From the NCBI GenBank assembly GCA_025267735.1, contig CM046294.1:2638001-2702000 (forward strand): a stretch of 64,000 bases of DNA. Reading direction: 5' to 3'. A program made the position numbers and the translations under genes. Position 1 is the stretch's first letter, and each line of letters opens with the position of its first letter. The stretch is from Mactra quadrangularis (taxonomy: Eukaryota; Mollusca; Bivalvia; Venerida; Mactridae). The notes below the pieces were generated by a model, which had not been told where the DNA came from, searched no databases, and worked only from the letters and a program-made list of their open reading frames with translations. This document shows positions 11,791 through 24,622 of the stretch, one piece after another.

Positions 11791-14515
11791 ATAAATAGCT
11801 AAAAATAATGCTAAAAAGCTGCCAAGGTAAAAGGCAAGTATTTTATATGCATGACAAACTGGTAAGAGTGAACCCCTCTAGTTATTTAATATTTTCATAT
11901 CATTGCAATACGATGATACATACTGTTAACGTGTTTCAGGCTAGAGGTCATACTCATTTACATATACCATAAAAATGTGATAATTCAATATAATGATGAT
12001 ATAATGAAATGATGACTACATTATAATGTTAAAAATGTTCAGTTGATATTTATCAGCATAGATTGTTCGCTCATGGCGAGTTATTACATCAGTAACAAAA
12101 GTTGTGGAAAGAAGATGAGATGTATGAGATGGGACAGCAATTATCTTTCCCTTAGAAGAAATAGCTGTGCTCATAATTCATAATTATTATAAATGTCAGA
12201 TTATCACATACAATACTCGCATATCAAAATATCTTACGATCAAAGGCATAGTCAACCAGAAGGTCAAAACAAATTCTCGTGAGGTACGACTAACAGAACA
12301 TACCGTCTGAGCATAGCATCGTTAAAAATGTATTGTGACTTTTGGAATTCTTAAGCCATACTCATTTAAAAGACTTAAATTGAATGATTTTGTCGTAAAT
12401 ATATAAGAAAAAAAACTATTTTCATTCTTTTACATTCAATTTGATATAAAAAACATTTACCTTTGTAATATGTTTATTCTTCTGTGTTTACATGTATATC
12501 CAAATAAAAATGTACTTGTAACAATCCAAACTTTCAAAAACTACCATACAATAAAGACATTGGTGTATTTTCGAATAATCCAAGATTCACAAAAATCAAA
12601 CTTTCAACAGCATACAGGAATCACAATTAAATACACTATTAGTTGTTTCCTTTAGTTTTTAAACAGCCAATATATATACTATATTCAATTACACTAAGTC
12701 TTGAATTTGTTTATTTATTGACAAAAAAGACACAAAACAAAACAAAAACAAAAAAAAACTCTTCAAAAAGTACTCTCAGAAAAATCGTCTATGAGTGACG
12801 TTTATGTCAAAGGAAATGAACGTTATCAGAACCTGTCAGATATTCACGTCAATCAAGCTTTTACAGATAACCCTAATCTATGATTTTATCAAAATTCACT
12901 TAAAATACTACAAACTAAACAATTTAATACCATATCTGCTAACTTTTTAGACCCCGCATTGTAAAAAATATTATTTAAAAAACCTATTGCGCTGTAAAGA
13001 TATCAAATTATATCATTGTTTTTTTTTATAAAACCATATTATACGGATCAACAATAAAGGTTTCACATGTCTCAATAATAAATGTATTATTTTTCTACTA
13101 TTATTTTTATTATAATGTCTGAATAGACAAGCACTATTTAGTATTCATGGCTTAAAAGAACCAGATTTCCAAATAAGGTATTTAAATGATAAAAAGTATA
13201 AAGTTTCTATTATTCTACACTGTATTTAACAATATGGTCAAGGTTTTACAACTCTGCGTTCTCATATACTCAAATCAAAGAAAATATTCAACGCTAATTG
13301 AAAATTAAACTATGGTCTTAATTATCAAATTTTATTTTAATCAATAATACCTAAGACTTTCGATTTTCAACTCAAATTCATGATAAAGGAATATACATTT
13401 TAGACATGCAAAAACGTGTACAGTAATCTCGTATCATTGATCATGTTTGTATGTGCTATAGTTCATGCATGCAATTTTTCAAACAGTCTTTGTCATATAT
13501 GGTGGACAGTTCAGCAAACCATAGTTTCTCTGTTTGTTTATGATGCTTAATGCCCCTTTCTGACGTATGTTTTCAGTCATATTACGGTCGTTCCAGACAT
13601 GAGCCAGAATTAAGATTTCATCTTCTGTTAGCAATTGTTGTATTTCACATAACGTGATACAAATGGTCAGTACCTGTCTCAGACCCAAAATCAACTTTTA
13701 ATGAGTTGATACAGTGATTTAAAACTTACGATTTCAACAACATGACTTCTTTGTCGGGTTACATACTCGTACTATAACACAATGCATGGCAACAACAAAA
13801 TCAATGCAATATACGCACTGATGATATATATTTTGCATCGGGTAACCTAACACTTGTTTTTTACATAAATGTGTCTTGCTGCTGCATTTGATGAAAAATT
13901 ATTGTTCATGACTTATCTATTTATAACTACATGTATTATCATTTTATCGTGCCCTCTTTGAAACATTCACGCCATTACTTACGCGACGACAACGCTCCGG
14001 CACTGTAGTTGTCGCCTAGTGAGAATAATTCTGCACATGCGCACACCGTCATGGACACTTCATCGTGTACATGGGATTTTTTCATTATTTTTTTAAGATG
14101 TGCGTTTCTGCAATGCATGTATTTGCAAATATCTGTTATTTATATCGACGGAAACCATCCTTAACAGTAGAAATTTTATTTGAATCTACGACATTCGTTT
14201 TCATACACGCCACTTTAAACATTATTCAAATTCTCATGAAAAAACAACAAATAATTAAAGAAGTGATAATATCATTTCGACAAATATATATATTTTATAG
14301 TCACATATTGTTACAACTTATTAATGGGAATATTAAGTGTATACCCCAACAAAGTTTGAACTATTCGCCTCATTTAAGAGTTTATCAATCCTATTTAATC
14401 TATTACATAGCAATAAAAAGGGTGTGATATTTTTATACAGTACCCTTCAAAGGTTTCAAGACAAATGAATTTTTTAGAAAAACTGATGATGCATACCACT
14501 TATTATTTACTTTAA
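11791..14515. other. Intergenic, AT-rich
   Basis: No gene was supported. ORFs at 13479-13694 (minus) and 14065-14427 (plus) lack motifs and splice context. A Tc1-type terminal motif, CAGTACCCTTCAAAGG, is at 14438. Confidence 0.6.
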
Positions 14516-14831
14516 AGGTACTCATACACAGATTTCAACTTAAATATCAACATTTTCTAAAACTATCAAAAGTAGTGTTCTGATAATGACAATTTTAGTG
14601 CAAATTGACATACAACTACAAATGATGGTGTTTCATGTAGTAAATATCTACCCCGTATGTCACGATATAAACAATTTTGGTGCATTCTTGTGACTTTTAT
14701 TGTATATTTCTTGCAACATATAGGTCAGTTTGTCGTAAAATGATAAGAATTAATGTTTGACACAATTACAAACACTGAATGGTATTTTTGAAATTATAGA
14801 AAAATTAACCCAAATCGGTGAACTAGTACCT
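14516..14831 (+). mobile_element. TTAA-flanked MITE, copy 1
   Basis: The unit runs from AGGTACTCATACACAGATTT to GAACTAGTACCT and is flanked by TTAA on both sides (14512-14515 and 14832-14835). TTAA target duplications are typical of piggyBac and Kolobok elements. Copies are at 19237-19590 (same orientation) and 58828-59168 (inverted). The shared body includes AATGATGGTGTTTCATGTAG. It is non-coding. Confidence 0.9.
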
Positions 14832-15610
14832 TTAAGTAAACTTACAAAATAAAACGCACTGAAATCGTCCACTTTTGAAAAGCCTTGTAGAATATAATGA
14901 AACATCACACTCCGTCACTAAAAGCTACAAAAAAAAAACCTATAAGATAACCAGTTTAGATAGGTGTTTTGTATGGATACAAAGAATGGGAAAATGAGTT
15001 GTACTTGAATAGCAACGCAATGTTTAAAATTCAATTCGGGTGTGTATACGTTAATTTACTGAGACTGTGAGCTAATCAAAACTATCGAAAAATGAAGCGG
15101 TTTAGCATCATCAAAGATGAGAAAATTGTATGGGCCTATATCTGTGCCGTAAGGAAGACTAACATAACAAATATCTCACAAAAGGCATTTGACTGACCTA
15201 ACACCGGTGGGTGTTTATTCCACATGACTCCAAAACTATGCATCAAATTCTTTTTATAGACTCGAGGGGACATCGTCTGTCCATCCGTCGGTCCGTCACG
15301 CCTTTAGCAATATCGTGTCCGGATACCATGATATTGAAGGGGTTTTCGAATTACTTGTCACTAATAATCCCGCCTAAATGATGATGTGTCATACAATTTC
15401 CAGGTCTGTAGTTCAACAGACCAGGTATCGCTGAGGTCAAAGGTGATTTACCACCGCTCATATGTCACATGCTCCAATCATGGTGCTCTAGTCTAAATGT
15501 GTTTTCTATCTTACCTCCTATACCTATAAGGAGGTATGCCTTATATATCCTCCATATAGACAGAAGTTGTCGATTGCTAATGATAAGCAAGTACAGTCCT
15601 TTCTCCTATA
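14832..15610. other. Intergenic, nothing recognised
   Basis: No gene was seen. A CCGTCGGTCCGTC-rich spot at 15275-15300 precedes the minisatellite. Confidence 0.55.
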
Positions 15611-17290
15611 AAGCCATCTCTTCACAACGCCACCTTCTCTACAACGCCACCCTCTCCACAACACAAACCTCTCTATAACGTCATCATCTCAACAACTCCA
15701 CCCTCTCTACAACGCCACCCTCTCTATAACGCCATCCTCTCTATAACGCCACCCTCTCTATAACGCCACCCTTTCTATAACGCCACCCTCTCTACAACGC
15801 CACCCTCTCTACAACGCCACGCTCTCTACAACGCCACCCTCTCTATAACGCCACCCTCTCTATAACGCCACCCTCTCTATAACGCCACCCTCTCTATAAC
15901 GCCACCCTCTCTATAACGCCACCCTCTCTACAACGCCACCCTCTCTACAACGCCACCCTCTCTACAACGCCACCCTCTCTATAACGCCACCCTCTCTACA
16001 ACGCCACCCTCTCTACAACGCCACCCTCTCTATAACGCTAACCTCTCTATAACGCTAACCTCTCTATAGCGCCAACCTCTCTACAACGCCACCCTCTCTA
16101 CAACGCCACCCTCTCTACAACGCTAACCTCTCTATAACGCCACCCTCTCTATAACGCCACCCTCTCTACAACGCCACCCTCTCTATAACGCCACCCTCTC
16201 TATAACGCCACCCTCTCTACAACGCCACCCTCTCTATAACGCCACCCTCTCTATAACGCCACCCTCTCTACAACGCTAACCTCTCTATAACGCTAACCTC
16301 TCTATAACGCTAACCTCTCTATAGCGCCAACCTCTCTACAACGCCACCCTCTCTACAACACCACCCTCTCTACAACGCCACCCTGTCTATAACCTTCCTA
16401 TATACATCGCCAACCTCTCTACAACGCCACCCTCTCTATAACGCCACCCTCTCTACAACGCCAACCTCTCTACAACACCACCCTCTCAACAACGCCACCC
16501 TGTCTATAACCCCCCTATATACAACGCAACCCTCTCTACAACACCGACCTCTCTACAACACCACCCTCTCTACAACGCCACCCTGTCTATAACCCCCTAT
16601 ATACAACGCCACCCTCTCTACAACACCAACGTCTCTATAACGCCACCTTCTCTATAACGCCAACCTCTCTATAACGCCACCCTCTCTACAACGCCACCCT
16701 CTCTATAACGCAAACCTCTCTACAACGCCAACCTCTCTACAACACCACCCTCTCTACAACGCCACCCTGTCTATAACCCCCCTATATACAAGCCACCCTC
16801 TCTACAACACCAACCTCTCTACAACACCACCCTCTCTACAATGCCACCCTGTCTATAACCCCCTATATACAACGCCACCCTCTCTACAACACCAACCTCT
16901 CTATAACGCCACCTTCTCTATAACGCCAACCTCTCTATAACGCCACCTTCTCTATAACGCCACCCTCTCTATAACGCCACCCTCTCTACAATGCCACCCT
17001 CTCTATAACGCCAACCTCTCTACAACGCCAACCTCTCTACAACGCCACTCTCTTCATAATACCAACTTCTCAACAACGCCACCCTCTCTACAACGCCACT
17101 TTCTCTATAACGCCTCCCTCTCTATAGCGCCAACCTCTCTACAACGCCACCCTCTCTATAACGCCACCCTCTCTACAACGCCACCCTCTCTATAACGCCA
17201 CACTCTCTACAACGCCACCCTCTCTATAACGCCACCTTCTCTATAACGCCAACCTCTCTATAACGCCACCCTCTCTACAACGCCAACCTC
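15611..17290 (+). repeat. 17-bp minisatellite, about 1.7 kb
   Basis: Close to 100 tandem copies of CTCTCTATAACGCCACC, with variants TACAACG, GCCAACC and GCTAACC. Between about 16350 and 16900 a higher-order unit appears: a marker variant CTGTCTATAACC followed by CCTATATACAACGC recurs at about 16383, 16500, 16583, 16766 and 16848. The plus strand is strongly pyrimidine-rich. Confidence 0.97.
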
Positions 17291-19236
17291 ATCACAGCGT
17301 ACTGTCCTGTAATGTTTTAAGGAAAACTGCAACGGTTAGTTAGCGGTGGCAGGACGTATGTTGAAAATATAAAAACACTATGCCAACTGGTAAAGCATAC
17401 AACTGTTTTTAAGAAGTGTCTATACATTAAACATGATGTAATTTTGGTAGATTTTTGTATCCATAGTTGAATATACTGTATATACAATTTATGATGCATG
17501 ACTCGCAGTAAATAATTCAAGAAAAATCGTGGGAAACTATGAATGCTACTACAGTAGTTTGACTTAATTCACTCTAATAAAGTAATTGTGGTTTATATGC
17601 ATGACTTCAAAGAATATTCTATAAAAAATGTATGGTTTACTTAATATATTAAGTTTGTATATTATATTATATTAATTTTATAATATTAAAAACGTAACAA
17701 ATAATCAGTTTTAACCTCATTACATATACAGTTAAATACCACTATGAAGATCACATTAATTATTTCAAAATCATGTGATACTTGACTTGGTTAAGACCCA
17801 AATATCTAACGTGAGATAGAAATGCCACTGTACAATTTACATTTCACTATCAAGACCATTGATGGTCTGCTGCATTACTGCATGTAAAATTGTTCGAACA
17901 TAAATAATAATTACAATTTAAAGTACTTACATAATTTTAAGTTTTAATCCAACCGATTCGATAGAAAACAGTTCATGCAAAATCCATATACAAAATGTAG
18001 TACTAGTTTAGAATATTTTCAAAACAACAAACTGTGTCAAAAGTATGCGACCAATTGTACTGTAAAATGCAATCTTTCATAAAATACGTTTTTCACATAA
18101 TACAAATATATCAGAAGCATATATCATAGTTATTTCAACAAATCCATCGTTCACACTTCATATCACATCATAACCACAACAGACGCAAATCTTAACCAAA
18201 AATACGGTTCCCTTCAAAAGTTTTGAACAAATACCTGTTTTTTATTGGATAAACTGACTCACATTGACCTATGAAATAAAGAAACATAGGGTCATATGAA
18301 CGAATTCAAAAATCCACATGTAAAATTTATCAAGATATAATTACAACTATGTTACACGAATAAGATTTAATCATAGTAAAGTTACTAGCAGTATGCATTA
18401 TCAGTTCTATATGCGGATACAGGGGGTGGGGGCGGACCCGACGGTTACAATTCCTCCTCAGTATTGTAAGATTTAAACGGGATCCAACTGCTGTAAGAAA
18501 ATTACATGATACTTTTAAATGCATTATATTATATACCGCGGGAAAGGAAAGTTGAGGCTCTAGAAATGTGCCTGAATCCCTCAGAAACAACCAAAACACA
18601 GGACCTTACGGGGGCGCCGGTCACCTAGACCATTGGTCAGGGTTTTGCCATGGACCATTCGGGGCCCTTTCGGTCCCCTGGAACCCCCATTCTGCTTGTT
18701 CATTTTACGCCCCTTCTAATTAGAAATCCTGGATACGACTATGAGTTCACATGTATATTTAAATTTCATTTATCCAAAAACTTTTGAAACGCATTGTATT
18801 GTAAAAGCCATACCTTTTGTACCGTATTTTTTATTATTTTAAAAATTTACATTTTTCAAGTCTATTTTTATTATGTTTATTTTTGCATTGTTTTCCGATA
18901 GTATCATAGGATTTAGATCATAATCATTGTAAATACAATGAAAGAACTAGGGTATCTTATTTCTTTATCTATTGTAAAGTCATCTTTTGTCTAAGGATGA
19001 TTCTTACAACGTAATTGTACGACTGAAACCATAAATCTGTTTTAACAGATTTGATCGATATAATTTTGTCGTAGAGATAAATGAGGCAGAATTCAATTAC
19101 TAAACCCACGCTTGGTCCTTAACAAAACGTAAATTAGCTGGTTCTAAAGTTAGGATTTTGAACATTTAATTGAGGTAACATTCACGAGTAAGAAATATAG
19201 ACCAACGTGTTCAGTCCATTATAGTGAATAGTTTAA
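17291..19236. other. Intergenic, nothing firm
   Basis: No gene was supported. At 18195 CGGTTCCCTTCAAAAGTTTTG resembles the isolated Tc1-type ends. At 18600-18710 a GC-rich island (GGGGGCGCCGGTCACC and CGGGGCCCTTTCGGTCC) stands out from its surroundings and may be a piece of an unrecognised element. Confidence 0.5.
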
Positions 19237-19590
19237 AGGTACAATGTACTCATTCACGGATTTCAACTTAAAAATCAACTTTTTCTAAAACTATTAAAAT
19301 TGTAAGGAGACATTTTTGCAAGCAGAAAAGTAGTGTTCAGATAATGACAATTTTAGTGCAAATAGACATACAAGTACTAATGATGGTGTTTCATGTAGTA
19401 AATATTTACCCTGTATGTAACGGTATAGACAATTTAAGTGCATCTTTGTGACTTTTAGTGTATATTTCTGGCAACCTATAGATCCGTCTGTCTTAAAATA
19501 TTAAGAATTAATGTTTTGACACATTTACAGACTCTGAGTGATATTGTAGAAATTGTAGAAAAAATTAACAAAATCTGTGAACTTTTACCT
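19237..19590 (+). mobile_element. TTAA-flanked MITE, copy 2
   Basis: The same family as 14516-14831, from AGGTACAATG to CTTTTACCT, with intact TTAA at 19233-19236 and 19591-19594. This copy keeps a stretch (TAAGGAGACATTTTTGCAAG) lost from copy 1. Confidence 0.9.
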
Positions 19591-19714
19591 TTAAATGCAT
19601 TGTAATGCAGTTGTACCCATACTCAGAAAACATCAAGATTCTAGACCTACTTATCTTGATAACGTTATGAAATGTAATGGTATTTTATAGTGTCAAGTTT
19701 CATGCATACGCACG

Positions 19715-19996
19715 TTCACTTACTTTACAGCTATTACCCCCTGGTCATTGGGCTACTGGTATCTATCTATCAATCTCCCTGGGGAGTCCTTTTACTTCGC
19801 TTATAAGTACAGTCGACAAATAGGCGCAACGGAATTATACCACTCTCGCAGGTACACATTTATTCCTTGGTGGAGTGAAGCAATTTCAGGTATTTTTTGC
19901 TATTAGGGAAATTAGCAGTGTCCCTAGTGGGATTCGAACCCAAGACCTGTCGAGGACCTCTAAACGGGTGTCCTACCACTGGACTACTGATCCTAC
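19715..19996 (-). mobile_element. tRNA-derived SINE, family 3
   Basis: Read on the minus strand, the head is GATCAGTAGTCCAGTGGTAG (A box) with TTGGGTTCGAATCCCAC (B box) further on. The body extends to about 19715 and includes the complement of GATAGATAGATACCAGTAG-like sequence. Related copies are at 42940 and 55473 (plus) and a headless one at about 44670-44880. The left limit is approximate. Confidence 0.75.
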
Positions 19997-20975
19997 GAAA
20001 TGTACTGTGTTTTACAGGTGACCGCTGTGTTTTAATACTAGAATTGTTGAGAAGGCTTCCAACAGAGTATTATAGACTTTAGATTGAGATTTTAATCTGA
20101 AGTTCTGATAAAAGACATATACTATAATTATACACAAAAAACGGTACGGTTCGTAGACAGCTAGAAATACTACATTCTCGTAATTTGGTAATTTACTTCT
20201 AGCGCGTGTTCCTATTTATGCTATAGACTCTATTCATGATTCTAAAATCATTAATGTAAATATTCATAAAATGAAACACAATAAAAGTATTTAGATTAAA
20301 GAAATACACGATTCAATTAGTTAGACTGCTGACATTATTTTATACATAAGGGAAATAACTAATATTCTCAAATATTTAAGTAGACGCTATTACTCAGAGT
20401 TACGTCCCTTTGTCCATTTTTTGACGGTCCGTAATGATATGTTTTATTAATGGTAAATTCACGGCAATTTATCAAATAATGTATTGGTATGTTATAATAA
20501 CATAACCTATTGAGATAAATTGGATATTTCTAAAGAATAACTATCAAAAATGAAATATTTTCGTAGTCTACGTAAAGATCAATGAAAAGTTTTTCTTATT
20601 AATCTACACAGGAATGCTTCCGCATGTTAACACCGACCGAACAATAGCTTGGTAAATAAAATCAGGGCTTTAGAAAATAAGAATATTAGTAAATATTTAT
20701 ATTTGATATGATTCACAAGCTTATTACATTGGAATATATAAAATGTAAATGAAAATAGACCTATATAAATACTTCATTAATAATGATTTGAAAGGTTTGA
20801 GTGATAGACTTAGGTAATGATAACTGTAAAAATGACAAGTCATTGGCAGTAATGTCAATATTTAGTCTGTGCGTTCTTTTTTAAGTTACTTATTTTGAGG
20901 AATTAAATTTGTTGAGTGCCTGACGTTAAAAAATGAGTTTAACATAGTAAAATGTATTTCCAGATTAGAACTGAA
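19997..20975. other. Intergenic, nothing recognised
   Basis: AT-rich with no gene signal. Confidence 0.6.
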
Positions 20976-21054
20976 CCATTCGGAACACCTCGGTCATTCA
21001 TTGAATGAATTATTATTTATTATTCGTAGTGAATGACCAAGGAGTTCCGAATGG
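20976..21054. mobile_element. Short hairpin element, CATTCGGAAC family
   Basis: CCATTCGGAACACCTCGGTC opposes GACCAAGGAGTTCCGAATGG around an AT-rich loop, 79 bp in all. It is the second copy of the 2433-2502 hairpin. Confidence 0.75.
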
Positions 21055-21189
21055 AACTGGTCATGTTAAGGTATTACGGTATTTTTAATGTTAGAAAAGC
21101 GCAAACACCCAATAAATACAGTGCCTATGAAAGTATACGAATGAAAGTTTTTAAAAACCACACACACAATGAAGCATTCTGTTTGTAAT

Positions 21190-21500
21190 TTGTTCTTGTT
21201 TTGTTTTGTTTTGGTTAAGTTTAACACAGTAGCAACACATTGTATAGGTCATATCACGGCAGTCGGTCATCCTGCATATCATTCCTGGAAATATTAAACC
21301 CCTGCATTAGGTTATTAACTAGTTACTATACGCATACTTTTGCGAGTGACTGACAACTGCGCTACAAAATTAAGAATCAGTGGTAAAAGTGAGAATGAAA
21401 AGTAAAGTATTTCATGAACAAACTCGACGAAAGTATTCTCGTCCTGGAATTGAACCCACGTTCCCTCAATCAATAGACGTGAGTAATACTTACAGAGTGT
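21190..21500 (-). mobile_element. SINE family 1, old copy
   Basis: It has the family 1 layout on the minus strand: degenerate tRNA head near 21500-21430, the central GTCAGTCACT motif, and a tail with a GTTTAAC complement and (AAAAC)n near 21190. It is more diverged than the 45266 copy. Confidence 0.8.
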
Positions 21501-23530
21501 TCTGTATAAGTGTCTCATTAAACGTTTTAAAAATCTAGAAATACATCAGCCGACCAGTATACATTTGTAAAATGAACTTGAATGACTGACAAAAAATAAT
21601 AACATGACATACATATTTGATCACCAAATTGTTGATAGAAAATCTATCATAAAAACTTCAAAACATTGATGTAATAAGGCTTATAGTGTATAGATATATA
21701 AAAATATTATTATTTTAACCACTTGCTGGTAAAATAATCTCTTATATTCATGGTGTAACCTTCAAATATTATCATAGATATAGTTGAAGAATTTAAAGGT
21801 ACAGTGTGAAATATTTAAAGGTACTTGAAGTGAGCTCAACCAAAATATGTGTACATTTATGCCAAATTGTCAGGCAGTACAGATTTAGCAAGGTGGATGG
21901 GATCGGTCTTGACTCTTGACATTCTGCGATATTTCACATTCACGGAGAAACGTTTGAAGTTAGAACCAGAATGGTACTTTGTGAGTCGGGATCTTTAAAA
22001 AAGTTGGCCTGGAGCGCCATGTAAATTTTTCGGCTCGCCCGTGGCATGCATTTCAAAGAAATCTACTATTAACCGAAGGAAGGATCTCTATGCCATTGAC
22101 AAAAAGAACAATGGAATGTACATTTGACTTTATGTCATAAGGTTTCTGTTGTCAGTGCAAATAAGGTATATGTCAAATGAGAAATCATTTTATAAAGCGT
22201 CTATGCTTAATAAGTAAGAATCAGTGCAGTAACCTTAAGTCACGGTCAGTTCAGTACAAACGTAACCACTAATTTCATATCAAACGGAAGTCGAACCTTA
22301 TTGGTCGCGTAATTTTGATATAGATATACAGATATACGAATATAGTAGGGTCCGAGTTTGATAAGTTATTGTGTCAAATGAAAGCGTTGGGGTCATCTGT
22401 CATTTAAATTGTCATCTCTTTAATTAAAGGTTAAAAGAGCTCTACCATTCTTGGAGTAATATGCAATGAATATGTTTTTATGTAGCACTGTCGTTGGTTC
22501 GAAACCGTGCCAGTCGCCTTTGTATCTTACTTAAAAGCTAAATTTATATACATATAACTCAACTACGGAGGTCTTCGTCTCCTTTGCTTTCAAGAAGCTA
22601 TTCATGGACAAAAATGTTACAAGCACATGTAGAGAGAAAACATAAATATGTCAAATACTTAAGTTTGATAAATAAATCTTATATGTAGATATATCAATGT
22701 TTACTTTTCATATATTTAACATTCATATAAGTGTGTACAGGTACTATGTCAACATAGCTAACCTGGTGCTCGACTTACATTCTGTATAATAAATCAAGTC
22801 TAATATATAAATGTTAAATGCAAGATGAAGTATGCAAGAAAGATTAAAGGGATATACAGGCAAATGACTGTGCAAAAAGTATAGAACCAAGTTTAGTCTT
22901 TAAAACAGTATTAAGAACGTAAGAAATCACTTACTATATAATTTGTCACTTATAACATTCAACTGAACGAATTAAAACATGTGGCATACACATTGATGAA
23001 AACGAAAGTAGGATACTGAGGGAATCACCAAGCTATTTATAGATTTAATTCTATATGACATACGAAATTAAACATTTTCATTGGTAGTGTCTTGTTTTTC
23101 AACATTTTTAGGTGCTTAGGATATATTTTTAATAGAATTATACTAATGTTGCGCAATAACAAGCCCTAGTATCTTCTCATCAGTAAATGCATATTTTAAC
23201 ACTAATCTATTTTTAGCTAACCTGAACCACGTCGTCTAGTTAGGAAACACCCCAAATATTACGAGAAAATAAAGAAATACTTTGCCAAATAATATAACAG
23301 TGTGTCTGTTCATTCACAGTTATAAAAAATATAATTCAAAATCAGAAAATATGAAGTTGAACTTTTGCCTGTATATCCCTTTTAAAAAGGTAGAAGTGTG
23401 TGAGAAGTAATCAAACATAGAAAGATTGATCCATTTTTTGTACAGCAATGTCAATATAATGTTATACATAATTATGATGATATGGTAACATATACTGAAT
23501 GTCTGATGTAGATAAAAGATGGAGTCGTTT
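21501..23530. other. Intergenic, nothing recognised
   Basis: No gene was supported. Around 21795-21830 AAAGGTAC occurs twice, possibly the end of a TTAA-type MITE. Confidence 0.55.
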
Positions 23531-23701
23531 GTAGCGCCACTAAACGTCGCAACGTCTTTAAAAGTCGTAACTGACGTTAAACGTCGCAACACTAATGCTT
23601 AACGTCGCCACTGACGCTAAACGTTGCAACGCCTTTAAAAGTCGCACTTGGCGTTAAACATAGCAACGCTGATGCGGCGTTGCGACGTTTAGCGGCGCTA
23701 C
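23531..23701. mobile_element. Small foldback element of CGTCGCAACG repeats
   Basis: The left end GTAGCGCCACTAAACGTCGC mirrors the right end GCGACGTTTAGCGGCGCTAC. Between them the motif AACGTCGCAACG recurs four to five times in both orientations. It is GC-rich against AT-rich flanks. There is no ORF and no clear target duplication. Confidence 0.75.
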
Positions 23702-24307
23702 ATTGTTCGTTTGTTGTCACATGGTTTTATTTTACGACAGTTGGTTACCAACGGTTGGTTATACCGTTGAAAGTATAGCATTTGGATCGAAAACACTATA
23801 ATATGTACAATGTATATAATGTTTTCGATCCGGAACCGTGTCGGCTGTCTATATGATTGAGAAATTTAAAAAATGCAAAAAAGTATTTGAACATTTATAC
23901 ACCATTTTTATAAAAGGTCTTCGCTTTAAATTACCTTTCTGTATGCTGGTATAATTGTTCCTATAGGGTTTCAAAATTTCGACTTATAAGTTATATTATA
24001 TAATACCGAACAAGTTTGAATATACATGTACATAATTATGTATCTTAGTTCGAAATTTTAGATTAAATTAATTTTCTCGTTATCTTTTTAATTATAGATA
24101 AAAAATTCAAATTATGAAAATAATTGATTCCTAGCGGTATTTAGTACGTATATTTATATAAATTATGTATTGTTGGGACAAGTGTGTTTTTGTGCATCCT
24201 TGAACCTGGTTTAAAACCCCGGTGGTAATTATTTTACCACTTTCCGTTCCAGGGCGAGACACCCTTGAGTTCATGATTTCGTCATTTGTTTGTGGCATCC
24301 TTTTTAT
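23702..24307. other. Intergenic, nothing recognised
   Basis: Near 23785-23835 a short inverted repeat has TTTGGATCGAAAAC/GTTTTCGATCCGG arms. It is otherwise unremarkable. Confidence 0.5.
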
Positions 24308-24622
24308 CAGTTTGGGGAAACACGTGACCTATATGTTCCTAATACGGCAAAAATGACGTCCAGATCAACAAATTTAGATGAAAAAGACAAGGTAAATGAT
24401 ATTTATACGTAACTGATTTTTAACAGACCTAGTGCAGTCTAAGCAGTACGAAGTCTTCTTTCTAGCGGTAGTTCTCCAAACCCCTCAATGGTTCTAGTTT
24501 TTAAGATTTCCTCAAAGTTCTTCAAAAGTCTCTGGACTCCTTCAAAACCTCGAGGTGTTGATAATCTGGTCGTTATTTTGGCCGTGTTAGGAACCATATA
24601 ATTCAAATGATTCCCCATACTG
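24308..24622. mobile_element. Hairpin MITE, GGTTCCTAACACGG family, copy 2
   Basis: The ends are CAGTTTGGGGAAACACGTGA and the mirrored ATTCCCCATACTG. The body shares ATGACGTCCAGATCAACAAA and CAGACCTAGTGCAGTCTAAG with copy 1 at 2626-3021. The right part of the inner stem is lost, so this copy is shorter. Confidence 0.8.

Noticed and set aside
13479..13694. Minus-strand ORF with protein-like composition, considered as a further exon of the 26-35 kb gene
   Set aside because: No acceptor with a pyrimidine tract at its start and no family match. Kept out, though weakly possible.
14065..14427. 120-residue plus-strand ORF
   Set aside because: AT-rich composition, many Ile/Tyr/Phe codons, no motif, no splice context.
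15611..17290. CRISPR-like array
   Set aside because: Units are contiguous with no unique spacers, and the window is eukaryotic. The same applies to the other minisatellites.
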